This document shows, piece after piece, positions 1-10,457 of a DNA stretch of 64,000 bases. Source of the stretch: Aphanomyces cochlioides (Eukaryota; Oomycota; Saprolegniomycetes; Saprolegniales; Verrucalvaceae); assembly GCA_019828595.1 (NCBI GenBank), contig JAHQRK010000003.1, positions 1,488,001 to 1,552,000 of the forward strand, read 5' to 3'. Below the pieces are notes generated by a model. It was not told the origin of the DNA. It saw nothing but the letters and a program-made list of their open reading frames with translations, and made no database searches. How positions within the stretch are numbered: the stretch's first letter is position 1; the number at the start of each line of letters is the position of its first letter. The translations under genes and the position numbers were made by a program.

Positions 1-1
1 A

Positions 2-1450
2 GGATTTGAGCTGTTTGAATTAGCACTTGCACAAGGAACTGCGCCGCCCATGCCCGTTTACCACTCGCTCTTTTTTCTCTGTGCTAAGGCCAACGATGTC
101 GAAAGACTGGAGCAAGCCAAGCAACACATGATTGACTCTGGAGTGCCGATGGATGCAATGTGTCATGGCACGTGCCTTCGAATGGAATGTCGTGCTGGCG
201 ATGTTGACGCTGCTCTGAAACGTTACAGTGAACTCACTGCTGATGGCATTACGCTCCCGGCACAAGCCATGAACGATTTCCTCGAAGCTTTGACGGAAGC
301 TGACCATTACGAAGATGCCAGAACTATCGTGGAAGCCGTGCAGGCGAAAATGCCCAATAAACCTTGGGGGAAACCTGTCGAACCGACAGAAGAAGAGATC
401 AAACGCCGGCCGCTCAACACCATCTCGTACAACATCCTGATCAAATCGTGTGGCAAGGAACACCGCATGGACGAAGCGTTCAAGTGGTACGAAGACATGA
501 AGTCAAAAGGCTTGAAGCCGACGACGACTACGATCAACACGATGCTGCATGGTGTATTCCACGGCAAATTCCGAACGATCAATTCAACTGTCGTATATAC
601 TAGCCTTGCTGGAGTCGGTGTCTTTGCTGGCTCCGCAGCTTATGCTACGGACTTTTCGGAATCGATGGGTGCAGTGGCGATAACAGCATCTATCTTGGCG
701 TCACTCGCGGTTGGCATCTACGTGAACCCCTTTGGTGTCAAGAGAGCTATCTATCCAAACGAATCCGGCCAACGGGAGCCGATTCCCCAAGCAATCCTCC
801 GCCGCCTCGATGAAGAAGAGCACGTTGGTCGTGCCATGTTGCTCTGGCAAGAACTCCTTGGCTATGGTCTTCAGCCTGACGTCGCGACTTTTGACATCTT
901 TGTCCGAACGTGTGTGAGAAAGCGCCATCCTGAACTCGCCGCCAATGTACTATTGGACGCATCCAACCCGAATTCGATCGTGTCGAGGCGCAAAGCTCGT
1001 GGTGCTATCAAGTACAATTTCGAACTCTCACTTGACTCCACCGTGCGACTTATCCAGGCCCTCGTGGCTCAAAATCTGTTGCCACTCGTGGATCAACTCT
1101 TTGACGTTGCACTGTCGAGCCATCGCTTCAATGAACTTATCAAGCGCAGTGGCAGCAACGTCCGCTACTCGCTCGAGGCGTTCCAGACACCCAAGGTGAC
1201 GGCCATCGTTCTTGCCAAATTCCTAGCCCCTCATCTCAAGTCAACAATGCCAAAGCATGCGATTGCGTTCGATGTGCAAAATTGTTATGCCGTGCTCGAT
1301 GTACTCGATGCCATCGACCCAGTCACGCGATCACTCTTTGTGATGGAGGACGTCCTGGGCACTGGCCATGGCGTTGGAATGCTCACGGTGAATCGCCAAC
1401 GTCTTGAAACATACTTTAAGCAACGAAGTCCAGAGAAATCCGAGAAATAA
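2..1450 (+). CDS. PPR-repeat protein with central membrane segments (5' partial)
   Basis: The frame is open from the first bases of the window, so the ATG at 50 is probably internal and the true start lies upstream. The visible 483 residues hold several 35-residue helical pairs of the pentatricopeptide type; the clearest begins TISYNILIKSCGK and continues with EAFKWYEDMKSKGLKP. PPR proteins bind organelle RNA, so a mitochondrial role is likely. Between two PPR stretches sits a hydrophobic patch of about 45 residues (around nt 590-725, from VVYTSLAGVGVFAG to SLAVGIYVNPF) that looks like two membrane spans; this is unusual for a soluble PPR protein and suggests inner-membrane anchoring. No introns are visible. 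The stop is only 24 nt before the kinesin start. I am sure of the PPR family but not of the role. Confidence 0.8.
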   Translation, partial: GFELFELALAQGTAPPMPVYHSLFFLCAKANDVERLEQAKQHMIDSGVPMDAMCHGTCLRMECRAGDVDAALKRYSELTADGITLPAQAMNDFLEALTEADHYEDARTIVEAVQAKMPNKPWGKPVEPTEEEIKRRPLNTISYNILIKSCGKEHRMDEAFKWYEDMKSKGLKPTTTTINTMLHGVFHGKFRTINSTVVYTSLAGVGVFAGSAAYATDFSESMGAVAITASILASLAVGIYVNPFGVKRAIYPNESGQREPIPQAILRRLDEEEHVGRAMLLWQELLGYGLQPDVATFDIFVRTCVRKRHPELAANVLLDASNPNSIVSRRKARGAIKYNFELSLDSTVRLIQALVAQNLLPLVDQLFDVALSSHRFNELIKRSGSNVRYSLEAFQTPKVTAIVLAKFLAPHLKSTMPKHAIAFDVQNCYAVLDVLDAIDPVTRSLFVMEDVLGTGHGVGMLTVNRQRLETYFKQRSPEKSEK

Positions 1451-1474
1451 AAGCCACTATTTTTAGTCAGTATC

Positions 1475-4260
1475 ATGGTTGTCGGCGCATACCCAAGGGT
1501 GGACGTCCAAGTGAGCTGCCGGTTCAAGCAACTCGACAAAGGCGAACCCGCACTCGCGTTGGACTTTCCAGATGCCCACACAGTGTGCATTGACATTGAT
1601 GGAGGTCGTCAATCATCCAAACACACTGCCTTTAGTCGTGTCTTTCCAGCAGAGACAACGCAAGAAGAGGTTTTCGACCACATTGGCCTTCCAGTTGTGA
1701 ACGAACTCCTGCACGGCTACAACTGCACCATCCTTGCGTATGGCCAAACAGGTGTGTTGGCCGCTCAGGCAGCACTGCATGATAAGCAATAGGCAGCGGC
1801 AAAACGCACACGATCTTGGGGTCGAAAAGCGAGCAGGGATTGCTACCTCGTCTTGTCGACAGCCTGTTCGACTCAATTCCAGCGGATGGTAGTTCGGCGT
1901 TGAATGACTTCTGGCTGAAAGATCTCGCTAGATACTACCGTCGTAAGCATCAGTTGCTATGAAGTCTATCAAGAACGTATTGGTGATCTAGTCAATCCTC
2001 TCAATGTCAACTTGCGCATCCGTGAAGACAAGTACAAACTGCGTCGCATCCTTTTTTTCTTATCGACCATGGAATGCAGAGATCGAGGCATCTGGGTCGA
2101 AGGAGCAACAGACGTTGAGGTGAAGGACACGGCTGGAGCAATGCGAGTCGTCAACAAGGGCATTTCAAATCGATCGACAGGTGGCCACTTGATGAACGCA
2201 GCCTCTAGCCGCAGCCATTGCGTATTCGTCATGACTGTCAGTCGTCCGACACAAGCTGGACTCAAACAGACTGGTAAACCTCACAGACGACGTCGTCACG
2301 AGCAAATCTATCTAGGCAAACTGTACGTCGTTGACTTGGCCGGCTCTGAAGTCGTTCGGAAAACTGCCGCTTGTGGAAAGCGGCTCAACGAAGCTAAGCA
2401 CATCAACAAGGTACGTGCGTCCTCTTTGAATGTAATTGATCGAGAAGTAGTCACTCACTGCTTTGGGGCTAGTAATCAATGCTCTCACGGATGGGAAAGC
2501 CAGACATGTGCCCTACCGTGACAGTAAACTTACTCGATTGCTACAGGTTTGTCCATTGCGTTCAAGTCAGCAAACTTAACAACTCCTTGGGCTAGAATTC
2601 TCTTGGTGGCAATGCTAAAACCCATTTGATCCTCACGTGTTCAAGCAGTACCGACAATCTTGTAGGCAACTTTCAACGAGCCAAGGAATTGAGTCGTCCT
2701 GAATAGGAAGAGACGCTCTCAACCATTCGATTTGGAGCTCGGGCTCAGCATATTCAAAATTCTCCTCATGTCAATGCCGAGAAGGATGTTTCAGAGTACA
2801 AGCAGCTTCTCGCTCAAATGGAGCGCAAGATCGAAGCACTCTCAGCGTACATTGAAAATCTTGAAGACCCAGCGACAAGATTGTGCCCGAAATGCCAAGG
2901 CAGTCCTCGGCCACCTACTCCAACGACACCGTCCAGTTGTGCTGATGAAGCTGGACAAAATCAACAACCAGTATGCAGCCAATGCAATCAACAAGATGGT
3001 GAATTAATCCTCTGCGATGGAAATTGCGGTCAATTTTGGCATCGCGGTTGTGTTTGTCATGGTGAAATTGATGGCAATGGAGCTGATATGAATAATTTGG
3101 AGTTTTATTGCCCCACATGTCAAATGGCCACCGACGTGTCGGCGATGACCCGAGAAATTGGAAGTCTCAAAGATGCGCTGCAGCGAATGAAGATGGAGCG
3201 AGATCACGTCGAGGAACGTGCGAATGTCGACAAGGCAGTCTTTGATTTAGGCGACCAGAAGAACAGCGATATTCATCGGTACTTGTCGTGTTTTCTTGTG
3301 ATGTAATGACAGACAGGCAACTCGAATCGAAGATAGGAGCGCAAGATCAACGCATTCAGGACCTCTTGTACGCTCGAGATCAATTACATCTACAAGTGCA
3401 TCATTTGAAAGAAGCCGTACAAGACAAGGAGAGGGAAATGATAGCCCTGAAAAGGTCACATCAGCTTGTGCTGGATCAAAATCAAGCAGAGATTGAAATC
3501 ATCCGACGGACTATTAGCACGTACGAGCGCAATCATGAAGTTATGCAAGCCAAAGTTGATGATCTCGAGAGCCAATTATCAGGTATGAATGCCATCCCGT
3601 GGGTCTCATCGCACTACTAACACTTTTTTCATTTAGCCTCAGAAAAACAAAGTCAAAAGCAACAAGCAACTCCAGCGCAGCATGAAGTTCCCCCCGTTGT
3701 TATGAATCGGCGCGACGACGAAGCCGCGAAAGTTAATCCACGACAAATCGCCCCGCAGCCTTTTCCAATGTTGAGACCCTCTGCGCCAAACTCACCATCC
3801 AAGTCCCCAGCTCGTCCTGTCACTGTGTTTGACGATCCCCGCCAGCACATAGCGTCTCGAGGCAACATTCAACACTGGTGGTCGGGGAATCACCACAGCG
3901 ACGGGCATTCCTACATCACAAATGATAAAACTACCACGGCTTCAGTTGAGCCCAACAATTCAACTGAAGAGCCTCGCATGCTTGGTATTGGATTACTCAA
4001 CTCAAAGTTCACTATCGTCCTTAGATGGTACCAAGCCATTCAAAGCTCGCCTTGTGGGCCTTTTGGCGTCGTTGCAGGAGGAGACTGATGCATTCAAAGA
4101 CTTGGGCGATAAGCTCACGATGGAGCAAACCAGACAAAAGACACGACAGAAAACGAGACGCACTCGCCGATTCCTGCCCGACATCCAAGGAACCGACGAG
4201 TTCAATCAGTCCGTGACGCCGCCCCCGACGCAAGTTTTCCCTGATGGAAAGGATATTTAG
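1475..4260 (+). CDS. Kinesin motor protein with PHD finger and coiled coil
   Basis: Ten exons join in frame to 795 residues: 1475-1751, 1793-1888, 1932-2031, 2080-2410, 2451-2546, 2596-2661, 2707-3278, 3317-3582, 3637-3984, 4025-4260. The N-terminal 340 residues are a kinesin motor. The first splice restores the P-loop GQTGSGKT, and NAASSRSH (switch I), DLAGSE (switch II) and [13 protein letters not shown] follow. The motor lies at the N-terminus, as in plus-end-directed kinesins, and should hydrolyse ATP to walk on microtubules. After a short helix comes a PHD-type zinc finger (CPKCQG, then [25 protein letters not shown]), then a long coiled coil and a basic disordered tail ([11 protein letters not shown]). 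A PHD finger usually reads histone tails, so a chromatin or nuclear cargo is a reasonable inference. It ends 16 nt from the stop of the opposing LRR gene. Confidence 0.9.
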
Positions 4261-4276
4261 CTGGGCTAAACTTTAT

Positions 4277-7200
4277 TTACAATGCGATTTGATGGATGGA
4301 TCTCCTTCGTCGAGAGTCGCGGTGATCGCGAATTTTATTGGGAGCCGAGGCATCAACTTGCTTGAGGGGTTTGCCGCATAGCGTTCGTTTTTTAAGCCCC
4401 TCTCGCGCCGTCAGGACGCGATTTTTGTTGTTCGAGCCCGTTGTATACCTCAGAAAGAGCCGACCGACGTGGGGGATTTTACCTTGTACCCAGCTAAGCG
4501 GCAACTCCCAGCCAAAAATATTGTTGTACGTCTCGTCGACCCAGTTTTCACCAGGTTCGATGTCGCCAAGAAGCGCCAGGATGAGCGCCATTTGATGATC
4601 TTCCCACACTGCCAGATTGAGCGTATACTCCTACAACACTGCAGCGTCAGTGGAATTTCAAAGTCAAAGCGCAACCATCTCAGCATGCGCTGGATTCCAA
4701 ATGTTGAGCCATCCCACGCGATGGACAAGCTCATGGAGCTCATTTGCATTCCATGAGGATCGAAGAAGGACGAAGAGTTCATCCAAATCAATCACACGGT
4801 TGAGCAGCAGCACAACACAATCGACTCGGCCATGGTCGACGTCACGAAAACACTCCGCCAACAATGCGAGTTGCTTGGCTGTAATTCCAACTAAGCCAAA
4901 GCCAAACGCCCGCTTGAGCTCTACATCGGCCCAGCACTTAACTCTCCCTCTTTCTATTGATGTCGGTCTACCGGCGCGTCGAGTTTCGTAGTCGTGCTGC
5001 AAATTGACACGTCTGTCCGGCATGTCGAGAGTAGAAACTGCTCTGCCCATCGGCGTGTGATTTGTTCGCGTCACGTCGTGGCAGAGTTGGTCGAATTTCT
5101 ACAAGCACTGGGTCAGGAGCTGCTCAAAACAAACGCAGAGGTTTACGTCAGGATCAAGCGGCGTTGTTCCCTTGATAGGGCGTGATGTGACAACAAAATC
5201 AAAGACAAGTGTGCCTCGGTCCGGTAGTCCAACCGATCTTGCAAAGTTGTACGGCTCGCCATTGAGCGATTCATTTCGAAAACATTCCCAATTTCCTTTC
5301 TGACTCGTGTTGGGCGCCTCGGTCTGCTTGTTGCGGAGCTTGTCGTCGCCAGAGATGCGAAAAAGCACCGACGCGAGTCGTTGGTCCATCGCTGTGGTCA
5401 GGTCGAGCGAGTAATGTTCATTGGGCAAGTTGGAGTCAAAGAAGAGCATTTTGCCAGCACATTCGTTCAGGAAGGACTGATGCTTTGCTGGCAAGTACTG
5501 CGGCTTGGATGAAATGGAGAAGAGATTTTCAGCGTCCGACACTTTCTGCATTAACCTAGCGACCTGCTCAGGCGAATCGCATTGCAATTTGTACATGTGG
5601 ATAAGGTCGGCATGGCGATCGATGGATGCAATCGAGCCGAGGAACTTCTTTGCTTGGTCTGCTGTGATGTAGTGGTCGTGGAGAAAGAGTTTCATGTACT
5701 TGGCACGCTCCGAGTCGAATTCCAGCGACGAATACATATCCCAAAACATCTCGACAGCATCTAAGTCGCAACCTTTTCAAATTCCATTTTAAAGCCATGA
5801 CGTACCAGATTGAATATCGATGGCGTTGATTGCTCTGGCATCGTATTTGAAGTCAAACGAAATTGACCCCGTCAGTGGAACTCGCCATGGGTCTCCGTGA
5901 TGAAGCAGAGCCAATAATTTCGTTGTCGGAGATTTTTCAGAGTCGACGGTTTGATTTGTGGCAACGACTCGGTGGAATTGAAGGTGTTTGGATTCAAGTG
6001 GTGTCGTAAGCACGACATTTTCGAGGACACACGCACTCGGGTATAAATTCGCAAGTCGCAATATCTCGAGCGTTCGCCAAAACGACCTCGCATCGGCCAT
6101 GTCAATCTCGTGGTGCCGTCCTGGAATTATTTTCAGCGACGTTAGTCCAAATGTCAACGATGTACCAAAAGTTTCAGGATCAAAGACAATATCGTTGTGG
6201 TGCAAAGTGCAGTCGTCGCACTGAATAGTCCGTCCTTGTGTCTTGGTGATAGGATTGCTGTATGCACGAAAGATTGATCGTAATCCTTCCGTGCCGATTG
6301 GATTTTGGTCTAGAATGAGAATATCGAGTGACATGGACTCGGCCCAAGTGTTGGTGAGCGCCAGCGTGGCCTCGGGGGAGACTGAATTGGCTGTGAGATC
6401 CAATTTTTGAAGGTACATATTGTTTCGCAGAGCGTGGGCAATGCGTTGAGCTCCATCTCCGTGTCCAACGCCATTCCAGCCCAAATGCAAGCTCTGGAGG
6501 CTTTGATTGTGTTCAAGCGCAGTGGCAAGCCCAGCAGCAGCTCGAGCTCGCAGACTATTCCAGCTCAACTCAATCAACGCGAGATTCGAATTGTCTGTGC
6601 ATATCGCGGAGAGCGAATCAGCACTGAAGTCGTCGAGCTTGTTCTTGCTCAAATCAAGATGCGTCAAGCTTGCATTCGCTGCAAGAGCATCTTGGATGGC
6701 ATGGAGAAAGTCCGAGTGGAGGCTACAGCGCAAGACGGCACTTACGTCAGGCAACCGATGGATGTACTCACTCGCAGTCGGAGAGAATCAGCGTTTGAAC
6801 CACTCGGTTGTGATTCAAGAACGTCTCAAACGCTTGAGTACTTCGGTGTCGAATTGGATTTTTCGAGAGGTTGAGCGTCAGGAGACGTGAAAAGTCGGAG
6901 CTCTCGAGAATATTGGCAATCGCGGCATCGGAAAGTCGATTTTCCTTGACGACGAGTGTCTGCAACTTTGGCATAGCAGACAGGCTACAACGAGTACATG
7001 AGCCCGAGTTAGGAAGAGTAGAGCAGACCAGGATGAGATAGCATCCATGGGCTTGCTCCCCATGCCATAGTACGACAAGTCAATGGCACACGATTCATGC
7101 TTGGGAATGATGAATGGCTCAGGTGTCAGATCCATCTTGAGGCAGGTCTCGATATATTTTGATGTACACTGCAGCGTGTCGGTTGACACTTGGTCCTAAT

Positions 7201-8093
7201 GACTCATGACAGTCAGAGTGTGAGGCCTCTCGCTCGAGTCCCTACCACATCGGCAGCATCGACTTTAAAGTCTGACAGGATTGTCTTCTCCACCGGGGAA
7301 GCTTGCATGTCGAGTTTGTTGCGCCGTACTTCAGCCATAAACTTGACCTTGCCGCCCTAAATAAATTTATACTCTCCTTGATTCCAAGGCCGTACCCAGC
7401 CATGGTTGTTCTTGACGTCTTTGATACTCCAGCCATCATGGCGTGGGGTTTTCGGAATGCTGAGAGCTACGAGATTATTAAAATACGAGCTTGAATAGTT
7501 TGTACGAACGTTCTCCGCTTGCGTCCACGAGCAAATCTGCGACTTTTGCAATGTAGGTCTCGTCGTCCTTGCGATTTAAAATTGATGGTTCTTCGTCTAA
7601 ATCAAGCTCCATGACGAGAGGATCCCGGGGAGTTCGCCCTGGACCAACAAAGAGATCTCGGAACGTCTAATAGTGGCAATGTGCAAGGAAACTCGTGATA
7701 CTTGTTACCTTGATCGCTTGTCTTGTTTCCGCTCGGGGGGTATATCGTTGGGGGGATGGTAGCGTGACTGTGATCACGGGGGGATTAATACTGTGACGGC
7801 TCGATCGTTTTGCAGCTGTCGTCTGCTTTATGAGGCATCTACAGCGATCATTAAACTCCACAAAGACACACTGCATATCCGCACAATTTCGTTTGAATCG
7901 TGTCGTTGGGTGACGACGGTTGGGTTGGGTCGACGTTCAAGAGCACATTGATTTCTCTCTGAATAGCGGCAACATTTGAGACACCAATGGAAAGATTTGG
8001 CAAGAACGTCGTTTCTCTCGGTGATAATGATGCCTCTCGTGCTTTGGATGGCTTGGTTGGCGTCGTGCTTGGACGCGTCGATGCCTTTTTCAT
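4277..8093 (-). CDS. Large leucine-rich repeat (RNase-inhibitor type) protein
   Basis: Eleven exons join to about 1118 residues. From the 5' end they are 8093-7935, 7870-7709, 7666-7506, 7459-7396, 7356-7246, 7195-7029, 6984-6772, 6722-5806, 5760-5135, 5098-4676 and 4630-4277; the first junction (a 64-nt intron) is the least certain. The middle (about residues 330-560) holds repeats of the 28-residue RI/NOD3 kind, for example LTHLDLSKNKL, LQSLHLGWNGVG and LQKLDLTANSV. The N-terminal 300 residues are charged and partly disordered; the C-terminal 550 residues have no domain I recognise. Such proteins are protein-protein scaffolds, often with axonemal homologues in flagellates, but this one cannot be placed from sequence alone. 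It lies 250 nt downstream of another minus-strand gene and converges on the kinesin. Confidence 0.85.
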
Positions 8094-8343
8094 TTCATAT
8101 CAAACGCAGTGTTGTAACGCCACCGACGACAAGTGAAACGCCCGAAGTCTTAACTTACGAGTAAGTACAACTCCCACTACACACGACAGATGTGCGTTAT
8201 GAACGACAATTCCAACTCGTGTTGTGACTTTTCATCAGCTCGCACTCTTGATTACTCGTATTTCTTAACTAAGTTAGCGCGTATGAATTCCCAAAGTGGC
8301 TAGCTGTATTTACAATCTAGACGCCAAGCTCTCATGCTGAAGA

Positions 8344-10378
8344 TCATGGTCGTCGCTTTGTCTTGGATGCCTTGGGATGGTCGAAGTTGCGATCAGGCTC
8401 GAGGACGTTGGCTGGTATGTTGCGCTCGTCGTAGGGATAATTCGCCCCCAAGATGCCTTCCTCGGGATGAATATGCGTCGATGCTTTGCCAAACACAGTA
8501 CGAAAAGGCCCTCCTATCCACTTGAGTTTGCTTTTCTACGACAATATGAAGCGCGACTGAAGTGTGTTGAGCATATACCTCGCCTTCCACGACTTGCTTC
8601 TCGTAAGGACCGACGTAAGGCGCATCGTTGATGACCGAGTAGTAGGTTCGAGGAGCATGGGCCGTCTTGTCCTCTTGGTTCATTTTATTGAATTTGTTGT
8701 ACGCGCAGTATGGCATTTGGGAATCCACCACGCGGCACACTTTGACCTTGGATTTGACCTGCGGTGGCACAAACTTGAGCTCTTCTTGAGCGACTCCACT
8801 CCTGTTGTTGTCGTTTGAACCATCGCGTTGGTTTGACTTTGTATGAGTTGGGCGAGAATGCTTTGCGAGCATCGTGGGCGTGGCTGAATGGGGGCGTGAT
8901 CGGTTTGTTGACTTTGCAGTGGCGGCAGCAGATAGCGGGCGGCATTTCTTGGGAGATGTCCGCCCTTGATTCGAGGCATTGAAATGAGGTGGCGCTTTGG
9001 GAGCATCAGTAGCAAGCGCTACAAAGCAAACATAGTTGGCTAGAGTGTGGTGTTGATTCTAGTGTACATGCGATTTGCTTGAACGGTCCACTGCCATCGT
9101 TGTTGCCGTGGGAAATCATGCCTGACACGGATGCAATATAACTTCGATCGATATGTTCGTGGAGCTTGATCTGGTCGAATTTCGACTTGACAAAGTTGAC
9201 CAGAATCGTGCTACCGCCTCCATGAGTAAGATAGAACTAAGGTTGCAATGCACCAGGTTTCAGTATAGTCTTTCGAAATGATAAAGTGTGCACAGAGCGC
9301 ATTGCCAAATTCAATCAATAGCGGACCTCGCTGGCTGTCGACAAAGACAGTATACCTACGACGTAAGATTACTTGTAAGCACAGCTAGGACGCGGGATTA
9401 CTTGTTGCCTCCCGTGCATGTAATTCGTTCGTCCAAGTCCCATTTACTCGGACAATTCACGAGGAATTGGCGACGACTCAAGCCTTGGAGGTAGATGTGG
9501 TTTTGCATTTCCAACCGGCCACAGCATGTTGTATCTGCGAGTTTGGAGTGGCACAACGTCGAGTCTTTCCGCCTTCGAGTGCCTCCTCTGGCTGAATTTG
9601 GGCGTGATCCAAAGTCACGATCGCGGTCGCTAGAATGCAATATGATGCCCGTGTTGCCTGCGAGCAAAAATGTGTAGAGCTCCCCACCGTGGCGCTCTTA
9701 CCCTTGGGCTCCCATGCGCATTTGACCGAGTTAAACTTGTAATAGTCTCCCGTGTCGCTGTCCAAAAGGACATCATGTGGCTGCAACTCTAGCCACAGCA
9801 TGCGGCTGAGACGAATGAGACGTTGGACTCTCGTACCATCCTCTGGAGGTGGAATTGACTGCATTGTCTTGAGCGAGACGCCTTTGCTGTTGTTGTGAAT
9901 GGCGTGGATCATTTCCCCACCCGTGGAGCAGAGGTAGGCAAGCATGGACGCTGCAAAGGTTGCACCAAAGAGGCATTTACCAGTCATCATACACATTTTG
10001 ACCAGAGTGCACACCTTGGTATCGTGTGAAAAGACTGCCTTTCACGTTGGAAATACCTTTTTGAGCCCTGGATGCCATGGCGGAAGGGTACAATCGCCGT
10101 CAACAAAGACGAAATCGAGTCGATCAAATCGCGTGATAGCTGCAGGGTCAGATGTATCTGAATGGAGCTCAAAGATAAATTCTGTCAAGTCACTTCGGTG
10201 TTTTTCCTACGTCATCACATCGTAAGGAATCAAGACAACGATGTTGACGAACTAGCAAAGTCATGCCAGTCACATCGAGCTTCTCCATGTAGCGCAGACT
10301 GCCCAAAACGAGCTGCTTGAACTGGTGATACCGCTCGTGGCTTGCATGGCTGTAGCCATTGACCAAGAGCACCCTCAT
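8344..10378 (-). CDS. Unrecognised protein with amidotransferase/DJ-1-like N-terminus
   Basis: Eight exons join cleanly to 573 residues: 10378-10253, 10206-10057, 10014-9702, 9657-9402, 9355-9254, 9210-9068, 9018-8579 and 8535-8344. The protein opens with a beta strand (MRVLLVNGYS). Later come DFVFVDGD and then GKCLFGATFAASMLAYLCSTGG, which looks like the strand-turn-helix 'nucleophile elbow' of class I glutamine-amidotransferase or DJ-1-like folds, although the usual Cys position is not clear. The next stretch (VLLDSDTGDYYKF) and the C-terminal half, with a basic low-complexity linker and a final block beginning KLKWIGGPFRTVFGKAS, match no family I know. The fold is an inference. Its start codon is 79 nt from the start of the divergent IQ/WW gene, so the two probably share a promoter. 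A flagellar or cytoskeletal role is possible but unproven. Confidence 0.75.
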
Positions 10379-10457
10379 CGCCAAAACTTTTCGATGCTTC
10401 TCGGCTGATTTAAATATAGAAATTGTTCACCGTTTCGTGAATTTTTTGGCTGTCGAC
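10379..10457. promoter_or_regulatory. 79-bp divergent promoter between two head-to-head genes
   Basis: The start codons of the minus-strand 573-residue protein and the plus-strand IQ/WW protein are separated by only 79 bp. The interval has an AT-rich core (tttaaatata). Both transcription start sites must lie inside it, or inside the opposite gene's 5' end. Confidence 0.5.

Noticed and set aside
7845..7880. Alternative 31-nt intron in the LRR gene
   Set aside because: Shorter than any other intron seen here; the 64-nt alternative keeps a better exon, though it is not certain.
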